The position numbers and the translations under genes were made by a program. A stretch of DNA of 64,000 nt, taken from assembly GCF_008923185.1 (NCBI RefSeq), contig NZ_WBMT01000012.1, positions 281,173 to 345,172 on the forward strand. The letters are read 5' to 3'. Within the stretch, counting starts at the first letter, position 1. Each line of letters opens with the position of its first letter. Of the stretch, positions 7,153 to 20,400 are shown one piece after another. Under the pieces are notes generated by a model. It searched no databases. It had not been told where the DNA came from and worked only from the letters and a program-made list of their open reading frames with translations. Source of the stretch: Actinomadura rudentiformis. GTDB lineage: Bacteria; Actinomycetota; Actinomycetes; Streptosporangiales; Streptosporangiaceae.

Positions 7153-8456
7153 GGCCGCCTCTGGACTTCGGTGCGTTCGTCCGGCGGCACGGCGGCGGGG
7201 ACGGCGGCCCCGTCGTCCAGCCGCGCATGGGGTTCGGCCGGCCCGCGCAGATGCGGGCCGGGCTGGCGGCGACGCGGCGGGCGAACGCCACCACCGTCGG
7301 CACCATCACGCTCGACTCCTACACCCGGGTCGGCGAGCCCGACATGGCGGCGCGGGCGCTGCACGAGGGCGCCGAGCTGAACGGGTATCCGATCGTCACC
7401 CACGACGCGGCGGTCACGGGCGCGGTGCTGTCCGGGATCGTCGATGACGACTTCCCTGTGCAGATCCGGCACGGCTCGGCGATGCCGCGCGACATCTTCA
7501 CCGCGCTCACCGCGCTCTCCCTGAACGCCACCGAGGGCGGCCCGATCTCCTACTGCCTGCCCTATGGCCGCACCCCGCTGGAGGAGTCGGTCCGCAACTG
7601 GGCCGAATGCGCGGAACGTTTCGCGGGGCTTCGCGAACGCGGGATCGAGCCGCATCTGGAGACGTTCGGCGGTTGCATGCTGGGGCAGTTGTGCCCGCCC
7701 GGCCAGCTCGTGGCGCTGAGCGCCCTGGAGGCGCTCTTCTTCTACCAGCACGGCATCCGCAGCCTCTCGGTGAGCTACGCGCAGCAGACCAGCTTCGAGC
7801 AGGACTGCGAGGCGCTCACGGCGCTGCGGCGGCTCTGCCGGGCACTGCTGCCGACCGACAACTGGCACGTTGTGGTCTACGCGTACATGGGCCTCTACCC
7901 GGCCACCGACGGCGGCGCCTACCGGCTGCTGGGGCAGGCCGCCGAACTCGCGGCGGCCACGGGAGCCGAACGGCTCATCGTCAAGACCGTCGCCGAGTCG
8001 CGGCGCATCCCGACCATCGAGGAGAACGTCGCCGCCCTCGAGTACGCGGGGGCGGCCGCGGCGGCGACCGAGACGATGGCGGGCGGCGCCCCGGCCGACT
8101 CGGAGACCTACCAGGAGGCGCTCGCACTGATCGAGGCCGTCCTGAACCTCGACGGCGACGTCGGGCGCGCGCTGCTGACCGCGTTCCGGCGCGGCTACCT
8201 CGACATTCCCTACTGCCTGCACCCCGACAACGCGGGCCGCGCCCGCGGCTACATCGCCGACGACGGGCGGCTGCGGTGGGCCGAACGGGGCGCGCTGCCC
8301 CTGGGCCGCGGCGGTCCGGGCGGTGACGGCGGCACGGGCGCGCGGCGCGTGACCTCGGCGGGTCTGCTCGCCGACCTCTCGTACGTACGGCGGACCTTCG
8401 ACACGGAACCGCTGAAGCCCGGAGACACACAGGGCCGATTGGGAGCACACCAATGA
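7149..8456 (+). CDS. Catalytic large subunit of glutamate mutase-like enzyme (VinI/GlmE-like)
   Basis: 435 residues, a usual length for the methylaspartate mutase epsilon subunit (TIM barrel that binds glutamate). Characteristic segments are ITLDSYTR, the arginine in QIRHGS, EGGPISYCLPYGR and DIPYCLHPDNAG, all alignable by eye with GlmE. It starts at ATG 7149, overlapping the small subunit by 4 bases, and its stop overlaps the PKS start, so both subunits and the PKS are translationally coupled. In this context the enzyme supplies (2S,3S)-3-methylaspartate for the macrolactam starter rather than feeding glutamate fermentation. Confidence 0.88.
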   Translation: MRPPLDFGAFVRRHGGGDGGPVVQPRMGFGRPAQMRAGLAATRRANATTVGTITLDSYTRVGEPDMAARALHEGAELNGYPIVTHDAAVTGAVLSGIVDDDFPVQIRHGSAMPRDIFTALTALSLNATEGGPISYCLPYGRTPLEESVRNWAECAERFAGLRERGIEPHLETFGGCMLGQLCPPGQLVALSALEALFFYQHGIRSLSVSYAQQTSFEQDCEALTALRRLCRALLPTDNWHVVVYAYMGLYPATDGGAYRLLGQAAELAAATGAERLIVKTVAESRRIPTIEENVAALEYAGAAAAATETMAGGAPADSETYQEALALIEAVLNLDGDVGRALLTAFRRGYLDIPYCLHPDNAGRARGYIADDGRLRWAERGALPLGRGGPGGDGGTGARRVTSAGLLADLSYVRRTFDTEPLKPGDTQGRLGAHQ

Positions 8457-11400
8457 CTGATCTCGACCGTTGTGACATCTCAGGCCTGGCGGCGCTTCCG
8501 GAGGCCGAACGGGCCCATCGGCTGCTGGAGGTCGTGCTCGCGCACACCGAGGCCGCCCTGCGGCAGGTCGAGCGGGCCGGAGACATTCCGTCCCCCGAAC
8601 CGGCGACCGCGTTCCGCGACCTGGGCCTGGACTCGCTCGCCCTGGTCGACCTGCAGACCCGCGTGAACGCCGCGACGGGGCTGTCCCTGCCGCCCACGGT
8701 CGCGTTCGACCATCCGAGCCCGGCCGCGCTGGCCCGCCATCTGGGTGAGCTGCTCTTCCAGGACACCGGCACCGGCACGGGAACGGGCACGGGCATCCGG
8801 GAAGAGGCCGCTCCCGCTCCCGCCGTCCACGACGAGCCGATCGCGATCGTGGGGATCGGGTGCCGCTATCCGGGCGGGGTGGCGTCGCCGGAGGACCTGT
8901 GGAGGCTGCTCGCCGACGGCCGCCACGTCATGTCCGGGTTCCCGGCCGACCGCGGCTGGGATCTGGACCGGCTCTTCGCCGACGACCCCGACGAGCCCGG
9001 GACGACGTACGTGCGGGGCGGCGGTTTCCTGCCGGACGCCGCCGAGTTCGACGCGGACTTCTTCGGGATCGGCCCGCGCGAGGCCGGCGCCATGGACCCG
9101 CAGCAGCGCCTGGTGCTGGAGACCGCCTGGGAGGCCATCGAGCGGGCGGGCATCGACCCGCACTCGCTGCGCGGCAGCCGTTCCGGCGTCTTCATCGGAG
9201 CCGAGCCGCAGGACTACGGGATGCGGCTGCACGAGGCGCCGGACGGGCTCGACGGCTACCTGCTGACCGGCAACACCCCGAGCGTGGTGTCCGGACGGGT
9301 CGCCTACGTGCTCGGGCTGGAGGGCCCGGCGCTCACGATCGACACGGCGTGCTCGGGGTCCCTGGTGGCGCTCCACCTGGCGGTCCAGGCACTGCGGCGC
9401 GGCGAGTGCTCGCTCGCCCTGGGCGGCGGCGTCGCGATCATGGGGAGCCCGGGGACGTTCACCGCGTTCAGCAGGCAGCGCGGCCTGGCGGCGGACGGGA
9501 TCGTCAAGCCGTTCGCGGCGGCGGCCGACGGCACCGGCTTCGCCGAAGGCGTCGGCGTCCTGGTGCTGGAGCGGCTGTCGGACGCGGTCGCGGCCGGTCA
9601 TCCGGTGCTGGCGGTGGTGCGCGGCTCGGCGATCAACTCCGACGGGGCCAGCAACGGCCTCACGGCACCGAGCGGACCGGCGCAGCAGCGGGTCATCCGG
9701 CAGGCGCTGGCCGACGCGGGCCTCACGGCCGGCCAGGTCGACGCGGTGGAGGCGCACGGCACCGGGACCACGCTCGGCGACCCCATCGAGGCGACCGCGC
9801 TCCTGGCCACCTACGGGCAGGACCATCCGGCCGAGCGGCCGCTGTGGCTGGGGTCGGTCAAGTCCAACCTCGGCCACACCCAAGCCGCGGCGGGCGTCGC
9901 CGGTGTGATCAAGATGATCCTCGCGATGCGGCACGGTCTGCTCCCGAAGACGCTGCACGTGGACGAGCCCTCGCCGAACGTGGACTGGTCGGCGGGCGAG
10001 GTGCGGCTGCTCACCGAGCCGGTGGACTGGCCTGCCGATGACCGCCCGCGCCGCGCCGGCGTCTCGTCGTTCGGAGTCAGCGGGACGAACGCGCACCTGA
10101 TCGTGGAGGATGCTCCGGCGGCGGCCGAGCCCGCGGAAGGCGGCCAGGCCGACTTCGTGACGCCCGTCGTCCTTTCGGCCAAAAGCGAGGAGGCCCTGCG
10201 CGGACAGGCCGCACGGCTCCTGGACGTCGAGGTCACGGCAGGCGACCTCGGCTACTCGCTGGCCACGTCGCGTGCTCTCTTCCGGCATCGTGCGGCGATC
10301 GTCGCCGCCGGACGTGACGAACTGGCACGAGGGCTGCGAGCCGTCGCGGCCGGGGAGATCCCCGGCACGGTGGCGGGAGGCAGGCTCGCCTTCCTGTTCA
10401 CGGGGCAGGGCGCGCAGCGGCCCGGGATGGGCCGCGAGCTGTACGAGGCGTTCCCGGCGTTCGCCAAGGCCCTCGACGACGCGATCGGCTATCTCGATCT
10501 GCAGCTGGACGTCTCGCTCTGGGACGTGCTGTTCGGGAACGAGCCGGATCTGCTCGACCAGACGATGTACGCCCAATCCGCTCTGTTCGCGGTGGAGGTG
10601 GCTCTTTTCCGGTTGGTGGAGTCGTGGGGGTTGCGGCCTGATTTTGTGGCGGGTCATTCGGTGGGGGAGTTGGCGGCGGCGCATGTGGCGGGTGTGTTGT
10701 CGTTGGAGGATGCGGCGACGTTGGTGGGGGCGCGTGGTCGTTTGATGCAGGAGCTTCCGGCTGGTGGCGCGATGGTGGCGTTGCGTGCGTCGGAGGCCCA
10801 GGTCGCTCCGCTGTGTGGTGAGGGTGTGGCGATCGCTGCGGTGAACGGGCCGGAGTCGGTGGTCATTTCTGGCGTGGTCGAAGCGGTGGAGGCGGTCGCG
10901 GCGCGGTTTGAGAAGGCGACGCGGTTGAGGGTGTCGCATGCGTTCCACTCACCGCTCATGGAACCGGTGCTGGAGGAGTTCCGGCGGGTCGCCCGGATCC
11001 TGGAGTACGCGCCGCCCCGGATCCCGGTCGTGTCGAACGTCACCGGGCGGGCGGCCACCACGGAAGAGCTGTGCTCACCGGACTACTGGGTCAGGCACGT
11101 GCGGGCGGCCGTCCGGTTCCGCGACGGCATCGAGTGGCTGGCGGCGCAGGGCACCGAGACGTTCCTCGAACTGGGGCCGGACCCGGTGCTGTCGGCGATG
11201 GGCCGCGAGTGCGTCGACTCCGACGTCGCGTTCGCGTCGGCGCTGCGCCGTGAACGTGACGAGACACGGGAACTGCTGGCGGCGGTGGCCATCGCGCACA
11301 CGCGAGGCGCCCGAGTGGACTGGGAGGCGTTCTACCAGGGACGCGGCGTGCGGAGAGCCGATCTGCCGACGTACGCGTTCCAGCGGCGCCGTTTCTGGCT

Positions 11401-14400
11401 GAACACGCCCGCCCCCTCCGCGGGCCCGGCATCGGTCGGCCAGGGCGAACTCCGGCATCCGCTGCTGGGCGCGGTGGTCGCGCTGGGCGATTCCGGTGGG
11501 GTGGTGCTGACCGGAGTGTTGTCGCCGCGCACACAGCCGTGGCTCGCCGACCACGTGATCGCGGGATCGACGCTGGTGCCGGGGACGGCGTTCGTCGAGC
11601 TCGCCGTGCGGGCCGGTGACGAGGTCGGCTGCGGGACGGTCGAGGAGCTGACGCTGGAGGCGCCGCTGGTGCTGCCGGGCGACGAGGGCCTGCCGGTGCA
11701 GGTCGTGGTCGGCGCGGCGGACGAGAGCGGTCGCCGTTCGGTGGAGTTCCACGCGCGTACCGCCGAGGAGACGTGGGTGCGGCACGCGAGCGGTGTCCTC
11801 GGTCCCGGCACGGTCGCGGGCGGTGAGCTGATCCAGTGGCCGCCGACCGGTGCCGAACGCATCGACATCGACTGCCTCTACGAGGAGATGGCCGAGCAGG
11901 GCTACGGCTACGGGCCGTCGTTCCACGGACTCCGGGCCGTTTGGCGCCGGGACGGGGAGGTCTTCGCCGAGGTCGCCCTGCCGGGTCCGCTCCGGGACGA
12001 GGCGGCGGCCTTCGGGCTGCATCCGGCATTGCTGGACGCCGTCCTGCACGCCACGGACTTCGCCGCCGAGCCCGCGTCCGAAGGGGAGATCCGGCTGCCG
12101 TTCGCGTGGTCGGACTTCGTGCTGCACTCCACCGGCGCGTCCGCCCTGCGGGCGCGGATCGTGGCGACCGGCGCCGACGAGGTCTCGATCGACCTCGCCG
12201 ACGCGACCGGTGCCCCCGTCGCGTCGGCGGGCTCCTACCGCGTGCGGCCGGGAACGCCGGTGTCGAACGCGCCGCTCATGGGCGTTGAGTGGGTGCCCGT
12301 GCCGGTGCCCGCCGAGAATGATTCGGCGTTCGAGGTCTTCGAGGTCCCCGCCGGTCCCGATGCGCTCCACCGCACGCTGGAGGCCGTTCAGGGCTGGGAC
12401 GGCGACGCGAAGCTCGTCGTGGTGACGCGCGGCGCCGTGGCGACGGACGATCCTGATCTGGACCAGGCGCCGGTGTGGGGGCTCGTGCGCGCGGCGCAGG
12501 CGGAGAGCCCCGGCCGGTTCGTCCTGGCCGACATCGACGAGGATGCGGCGCTGGCCGCCGCGGTCGCCTCGGGCGAGCCGGAGGTCGTGGCGCGCGGAGG
12601 GCGGCTGCGCGTTCCGCGCCTGCGCCCCTTGCCTCGCGCGGAGAGAGCCGTGCCCTGGGAGAGGGAGGGGACCGTTCTCATCACGGGCGGCACGGGAGCG
12701 CTCAGCCGCGTCGTCGCGCGGCATCTCGTCGAGCAGCACGGCGTCCGGCATCTGCTGCTGCTCTCCCGGAGCGGTGGCCCGGCGCCCGAACTGGACGCCG
12801 AGGTCACGGTCGTCCAGGTCGACGTCGCCGACCGGGACGCGCTGGCCGCCGTTCTCGCGGAGATTCCCGCCGAGCTTCCGCTGACCGCCGTCGTGCACAC
12901 GGCGGGCGTGCTCGACGACGGGCTGATCGGGTCGCTGACGCCCGGAAGGATCGACGCGGTCATGCGGGCCAAGGCCGGCGGCGCCCGCAACCTCCACGAG
13001 CTGACCGCCGGGCTGGACCTGTCGGCGTTCGTGCTGTTCTCCTCGACGGCCGGGCTGCTGGACGGCGCCGGGCAGGGCAACTACGCGGCGGCGAACACCT
13101 ACCTCGACGCCCTCGCGGCGCACCGCCACGCGGCCGGTCTTCCGGCCACCTCGCTGGCGTGGGGTCTGTGGGCGGACGCAGGCGGCATGGGCGCCACCCT
13201 GGACGAGGCCGCACGCCGCCGCATCGCCCGCCTCGGGCTGGTCACGTTGTCGTCCGGCGAGCATCTGCGGCTGCTGGACGAGGCGGTCGCCGCCGGTCAC
13301 CCGTGCGCGGTGCCGGTCCGCGTCGACCGTCGTGCGCTGCGGGATGCGGGAGAGCTGCCGCCCGTGCTGCGCGGCATGGTCGTCCAGACGCGCCGGCAGG
13401 CCGCGGACACTGCCACGGCCGGCATGAACGTCATGGACGAGGGCGCGCTGCTGGAGCTGGTCCGTGCCCACACCGCCGCCGTGCTGGGGCACGACGGGCC
13501 CGGCGAGATCGACCCGGCGCGGGCGTTCAACGAGGCGGGCTTCGACTCGCTCGCCGCCGTGGAACTGCGCAACCGGCTCGCCTCGGCGCTCGGGGTGAGG
13601 CTGAGCGCGACCCTGACCTTCGACCACCCGTCGCCCGCGGCCCTGGCCGCCCATCTGGCCGAGCGGACGGGGGCGCCCGCCGAACGGGCCGAGGCGCGGC
13701 CCGCCGTCGCCGACGACGGCGAGCCGATCGCGATCGTCGGCATGGCCTGCCGCTATCCGGGCGGCGTGAACTCGCCGGAAGATCTGTGGCGCATGGTCGC
13801 CGAGGGCCAGGACGTCATCTCGCCGTTCCCGGCCGACCGCGGCTGGGACGGGGACGGGCAGGGCGGTTTCCTCGCGGGCGCCGCCGACTTCGACCCCGGC
13901 TTCTTCGGGATCGGGCCGCGCGAGGCCCAGGCCATGGACCCGCAGCAGCGGCTCATGCTGGAGGTCTCCTGGGAGACGCTGGAACGCGCGGGCATCGACC
14001 CGCACTCGCTGCGCGGCACCGCCACCGGAGTCTTCGCGGGCGTGATGTACCACGACTGGGGGCTGCGGCTCGGCCCGCTGCCCGAGGACCTCGCCGGCTA
14101 CCACGGCACCGGAAGCCTCGGCAGCGTGGTGTCCGGCCGCGTCGCCTACGCGCTGGGGCTGGAGGGCCCGGCGGTCACCGTCGACACGGCCTGCTCGTCC
14201 TCGCTGGTCGCGATGCACTGGGCCGCGCAGGCGCTGCGGCGCGGTGACTGCGTGCTCGCGCTGGCCGGCGGCGTGACCGTGATGTCGACGCCCGACACCT
14301 TCGTGGACATGCAGCGCCAGGGCGGCCTGGCCGCCGACGGGCGCTGCAAGTCGTTCGGCGACGGCGCCGACGGCACCGGCTGGAGCGAGGGCGTCGGCAT

Positions 14401-17400
14401 GGTGCTGCTGGAACGCCTGTCGGACGCGCGCCGCAACGGCCACCGCGTGCTCGCGGTCGTGCGCGGGTCGGCGGTCAACTCCGACGGCGCCTCCAACGGG
14501 CTGACCGCGCCGAACGGGCCGTCCCAGCGGCGCGTGATCCGGCAGGCCCTGGCAAGCGCCGGGCTGACGGGCGCGGACGTCGACGCCGTCGAGGGCCACG
14601 GCACCGGGACCACGCTCGGCGACCCGATCGAGGCACAGGCCCTCCTGGAGACCTACGGGCAGGACCGCCCGGACGGACGCCCCCTGTGGCTGGGGTCGAT
14701 CAAGTCCAACATGGGGCACACGCAGGCGGCGGCCGGTGTCGCCGGGGTCATCAAGATGGTGCTGGCGCTGCGGAACGACAGGCTGCCCGCGACCCTGCAC
14801 GCCGCCGAACCGTCCGGCGAGGTCGACTGGTCGGCGGGCGAGGTGCGGCTGCTCACCGAGCCGGTGGACTGGCCCGCCGATGACCGCCCGCGCCGCGCCG
14901 GCATCTCGTCGTTCGGCATCAGCGGGACGAACGCTCACCTGATCCTGGAACAACCACCGGCCGAGGAGCGGGCACCGGTGGGGGACGGGCCCGCCGTCGT
15001 GCCGTGGGTGATCAGTGGCAGGTCGGCGTCGGCTCTGCGCGGCCAGGCCGAACGGCTCCGCGCGCACCTGAACACCGTGGCCGACGACCGGATCGCGGCG
15101 GTGGGCGCTGCGCTCGTGACGACGCGGGCGGCGCTGGAGCACCGCGCCGTGATCACCGGTAAGGGCCGCGACGAGCTGGCACGCGGGCTGGAGAACATCG
15201 AAGTCGTCGAGCCGCGCAAGGGCAAGGTCGCGTTCCTGTTCACCGGGCAGGGTGCGCAGCGCCTCGGAATGGGCCGTGAGCTGTACGAGACGTTCCCGGC
15301 GTTCGCCGAGGCGTTCGACGCCGTCACCACCGCACTGGACCTTCCGCTGCGCGAGGTGATCTGGGGCGAGGACGAGGCGTCGCTGAACGAGACCGGCAAC
15401 GCCCAGCCCGCGTTGTTCGCGGTGGAGGTGGCTCTTTTCCGGTTGGTGGGGTCGTGGGGGTTGCGGCCTGATTTTGTGGTGGGTCATTCGGTGGGGGAGT
15501 TGGCGGCGGCGCATGTGGCGGGTGTGTTGTCGTTGGAGGATGCGGCGACGTTGGTGGGGGCGCGTGGTCGTTTGATGCAGGAGCTTCCGGCTGGTGGCGC
15601 GATGGTGGCGTTGCGTGCGTCGGAGGCCCAGGTCGCTCCGCTGTGTGGTGAGGGTGTGGCGATCGCTGCGGTGAACGGGCCGGAGTCGGTGGTGATCTCT
15701 GGTGCGGTGGAGGCGGTGGAGGCGGTCGCGGCGCGGTTTGAGAAGGCGACGCGGTTGAGGGTGTCGCATGCGTTCCACTCACCGCTGATGGACCCGATGC
15801 TGGATGGCTTCGGTGACGTCGCGCATTCGCTGACGTATGCGCGACCGCTGGTTCCGCTGGTGTCGACCGTCACAGGAGGGCTGGAAGGCGAACTTCCGGC
15901 GCACTACTGGGTCCGGCAGGTCCGCGAGCCGGTCCGCTTCGCCGACGCCGTCGCGGAACTGGAGGCACAGGGCGTCACGACCTTCGTCGAGATCGGGCCG
16001 GACGCGGTGCTGTCGGCCATGGTGGACGCCGTTCCCCTGATGCGCCGGGACCGGTCCGAGGCGCGGGAGTTGGTCGCCGGACTCGGCCGGGCGTACGCAC
16101 ATGGGGCGGACGTCGACTGGCGCGCGTACTTCGGCGACCCCACGGGCTTCGTGGATCTACCGACCTACGCGTTCCAGCACGGCCGCTTCTGGCTGGACGT
16201 GCCCAGCGCCCGAGCCGCACGTGGCGCCGGGCTGGAGGACGTCGGGCATCCGCTGCTGAGCGCGGCGGTGACCTCGCCCGACTCGGGTGAGACGGTGCTG
16301 ATCGGATGGCTTTCGACCGCCGACCAGCCTTGGCTCGCCGACCACGGCGTGCTCGGCGGGGTCGTCGTGCCCGGCACCGCGTTCGTGGAGATGGCGGTCA
16401 GGGCCGGGGACGAGGTGGGCTGCGGCGCGGTCCATGAGCTGACCATCGAGAATCCACTCACGCTTCCCGAGCGGGGCGGTGTCGCGCTCCGGGTCGTCGT
16501 CGGCGCACCGGACGACGGCTCCGGCGTACGGACGATCACCGTCCACGCGCGCGACGCCGACACCGAGGCGTGGACCCGGCACGCCTCCGGGCTCCTCAGC
16601 CCGGACGTTCCAGGGCCGTCGTTCGAGTTGACGCAATGGCCGCCCGCCGGAGCGGTCGCCGTGGACGTGGAGGACGCCTACGAACGCTTGGCGGAACGCG
16701 GTTACTCCTACGGCCCGGCCTTCCAGGGACTGCGTGCGGCTTGGCGGCGCGGTGCCGACGTGTTCGCTGAGGTGGAGCTCCCGGAGCATGCACGGGACGA
16801 GGCCTTCGCCCTGCATCCGGCGCTGCTGGACGCCGCCATGCACGCCGATCTGCTGAGCGAGAACGACGAGACGCTGATGCCGTTCTCCTTTAACGGCGTC
16901 GTCCTCTACGCCTCCGGCGCGTCCGCGCTGCGGGTGCACATCCGCGGTCTTCGCGGCGAGGAGCTGTCGGAGATCAGGCTCGCGGACGAGACCGGTGCGC
17001 CCGTGGCCGCCATCGTGTCGCTCACCTCGCGTCCTGTTACGGAGGAGCGGCTCAGGGGTAACAGGGCTGGTCTCCTACAACGTGTCGAGTGGCGGGCGCT
17101 CTCCGCCGCCCCGGCAGCCGCCGCGCGTGAGGCCGCGGTTCACGTGCCCGCAGGTGAGGACGTCTATGAGATCGCGAACGACGCGCTCCAGGCGATCCAG
17201 TCCTGGCTGACCGGCGATCGTTCTGAGCCGCTGACCGTGCTGACCAGCGGTGCCGTCTCCATCGGAGGGGAGGACGTCGACCTCGTTCAGGCTCCGGTGT
17301 GGGGCCTGGTCCGCGCGGCTCAGGCGGAGCACCCGGGGATGTTCGTGTTGGCGGACACCGACGGGTCGGTGGACCCCGCGCAGGCCCTCGCCTCGGGAGA

Positions 17401-20400
17401 GCCCGAGATGGCGTTCCGGAACGGACGGATCCTCACGCCGCGACTGACCCCGTCGACAGGCGGAACCGAGACCTGGGACCCGGACGGAACGGTACTGATC
17501 ACTGGTGGCACGAGCGGTCTCGGCGCGCTCATCGCCCGTCACCTCGTCGAGCGGCACGGCGTCCGTCACCTCATCCTGACCAGCAGGCGCGGCCCGGACG
17601 CCCCGCAGGCTCGGATGCTGCGCGACGAGCTGGACGCCGACGTCGAGATCGTCGCGTGCGACGTGACCGACCACGACGCGTTGGCTGCCCTGCTGGCCTC
17701 TGCCCCGGACGGTCGGCCGCCGGTGCGCGGCGTCGTGCACGCGGCCGGAGTCGTGGATAACGGGCTGGTGGAGGCGCAGACCCCGGACCGGCTCGCGGCC
17801 GTCCTGCGGCCGAAGGTCGAGGGCGCCCGGAACCTGCACGAGCTGACCCGGGACCTCGATCTGACGGCGTTCGTGCTCTTCTCGTCCGCCGGCGGCCACA
17901 TCCTGGCGGAAGGCCAGGCCGGATACGCGGCGGCGAACGTCTACCTGGACGCCCTCGCGGCTCACCGCCGTGCGGCCGGGCTCCCGGCACTCTCGCTCGC
18001 GTACGGGATGTGGGCCGTCGACACCGGGCTCGGCGGCCCGCTCACCGGCGCGGACCTGGACCGGCTGCGCCGCCTCGGCCTGCCCGCCCTGTCCGCCGAG
18101 GAGGGACTGGCGTCGTTCGACGCCGCGCTCGGCGCCGATGCCGCCGTCCTGCTGCCGCTGAAGGTCGACACTGCGGCCGTGTCCGCGCGGGGCGAGGTCC
18201 CGGCGTTGCTGCGCGGCCGTCGCCCGGTGCGGCCCGCCGCCCGGGAGGACGGCCTGGCGCGGCTTCTGGGCGGACGGACCGAGTCCGAACGCGACCACGT
18301 CCTCGTCGAGCTGGTGCGCGACCATGCCGCCGCCGTCCTCGGACATGCCTCCGGCGATGCCGTGGAACCCGATCGGGCGTTCCGCGACCTCGGATTCGAC
18401 TCCCTGGCCGCAGTCGAGCTGCGCAACCGGCTCGGCGCCGCGACCGGCCTGCGGCTCCCGGCGACCCTCGTCTTCGACCACCCCACGTCCCGGGCCCTGG
18501 CCGCCCACCTCACGACGCACTTCACCGAGCCCGCCGTGGCATCCGAGCCCGCAGTGGTGTCGCGGGCCGAGGACGACGAGCCGATCGCGATCGTCGCGAT
18601 GAGCTGCCGCTTCCCCGGCGACGTCCGGACGCCCGAGGATCTGTGGCGGCTCGTCGCCGAAGGCCAGGACACGATCTCCGGCTTCCCCGAGGACCGTGGC
18701 TGGGACCTGGCGGGGTTGTACGATCCGGAGCCCGGCGTCCCCGGCAAGACGTACGTGCGCACCGGCGGATTCCTCCACGACGCCGCCGACTTCGACCCCG
18801 AGTTCTTCGGGATCATGCCGCGTGAGGCCCTCGCGATGGACCCGCAGCAGCGGCTGCTGCTGGAGACGGCCTGGGAGGCCTTCGAACGCGCCGGGATCGA
18901 CCCGGGGGCGATGCGCGGCAGCCGCACCGGTGTCTACGCCGGCGTGATGTACCACGAGTACGCCAGCCGCCTCGGCGAGCTGCCCGACGACCTGGCGGCC
19001 TACGCCGGCAACGGCAGCGCCGGGAGCATCGCGTCCGGCCGGGTCGCCTACGCGCTCGGGCTCGAGGGCCCGGCGGTCACGGTCGACACGGCCTGCTCGT
19101 CGTCGCTGGTCGCCCTGCACATGGCGGCCCAGGCGCTGCGCCGGGGCGAGATCTCGATGGCCCTGGCCGGCGGCGTGACCGTGATGCCGACACCCGAGAT
19201 CTTCGTCGACTTCTCCCGGCAGCGCGGCCTGGCCGCCGACGGCCGCTGCAAACCGTTCGCCGCCGCCGCCGACGGCACCGGCTGGGCCGAGGGAGCGGGC
19301 CTTCTGCTGCTGGAACGGCTGTCGGACGCCCGCCGCAACGGCCACCCGGTGCTCGCGGTCGTGCGCGGGTCGGCGGTCAACTCCGACGGTGCGTCCAACG
19401 GGTTGACCGCGCCGAACGGGCCGTCCCAGCAGCGCGTGATCCGGCAGGCACTGGCGGAGGCCGGGCTGTCGGCGGCCGACGTGGACCTGATCGAGGGCCA
19501 CGGCACCGGTACCCGCCTCGGCGACCCGATCGAGGCTCAGGCGTTGCTCGCGACCTACGGGCAGGACCGTCCCGCCGGCCGTCCGGCCTGGCTCGGCTCG
19601 ATCAAGTCCAACATCGGGCACGCCCAGGCGGCCGCCGGAGCGAGCGGCCTGATCAAGCTGGTGATGGCCCTCCGGAACGGCCTGATGCCCAAGACCCTCC
19701 ACGTCGACGAGCCGTCCCCGCACGTGGACTGGGCCGCCGGGTCGGTCCGCCTGCTGACCGAGCCCGTCGAGTGGCCGCGGAACGGTCACCCGCGCCGCGC
19801 GGCGGTCTCCTCGTTCGGGCTCAGCGGCACCAACGTGCACGTCATCATCGAGGAGACACCCGCCGAGGAGACACCCGCCGAGGAGACACCCGCCGGGGGG
19901 ACCGGGCACGCCCCTGCCGGCCCGGCCGTCGTGCCGCTCGTGCTTTCGGCCGCCAACCCCAAGAGTCTTCCCGCGCAGGCCGAGCGGCTCCGCGCGTTCC
20001 TCGCCGGGCAACCCGAGCTGAGCCTGACCGACGTCGCGTACTCGCTGGCGACCGGCCGCGCCGCGCTGCCCCACCGGGCCGTGATCGTGGCCGGGGGCCG
20101 CGAGGAGGCACTCCGCGCACTGGCGGGTGGCGTGGAGCCGGCGGCCGCCCCGTCCGGCGGGCTGACCGCGTTCATGTTCTCCGGCCAGGGCAGTCAGCGC
20201 TCCGGCATGGGCCGCGAGCTCTACGACGCCTACCCGGTCTTCGCCGAGGCGCTGGACGCCGTCTGCGAACACCTCGGCCGCGACGCCGTCTTCGCCGAGG
20301 GCGAGTCGCTGGACGAGACCGCCAACACCCAGCCCGCCCTCTTCGCCATCGAGGTCGCGCTGTTCCGGCTCCTGGAGTCGTGGGGGCTGAGGCCCGACTT

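Noticed and set aside
11075..15778. Long open frame (over 1500 codons) on the strand opposite the first PKS
   Set aside because: It is an antisense shadow of strongly codon-biased GC-rich DNA; its product is Arg/Gly/His-rich without domains, and the plus strand carries intact PKS motifs throughout. The same applies to the long minus-strand frames at 17075-20716 and 53198-57019.
19850..19894. CRISPR array
   Set aside because: The 15-base units are directly adjacent without spacers, are in frame within a PKS gene and encode a linker.
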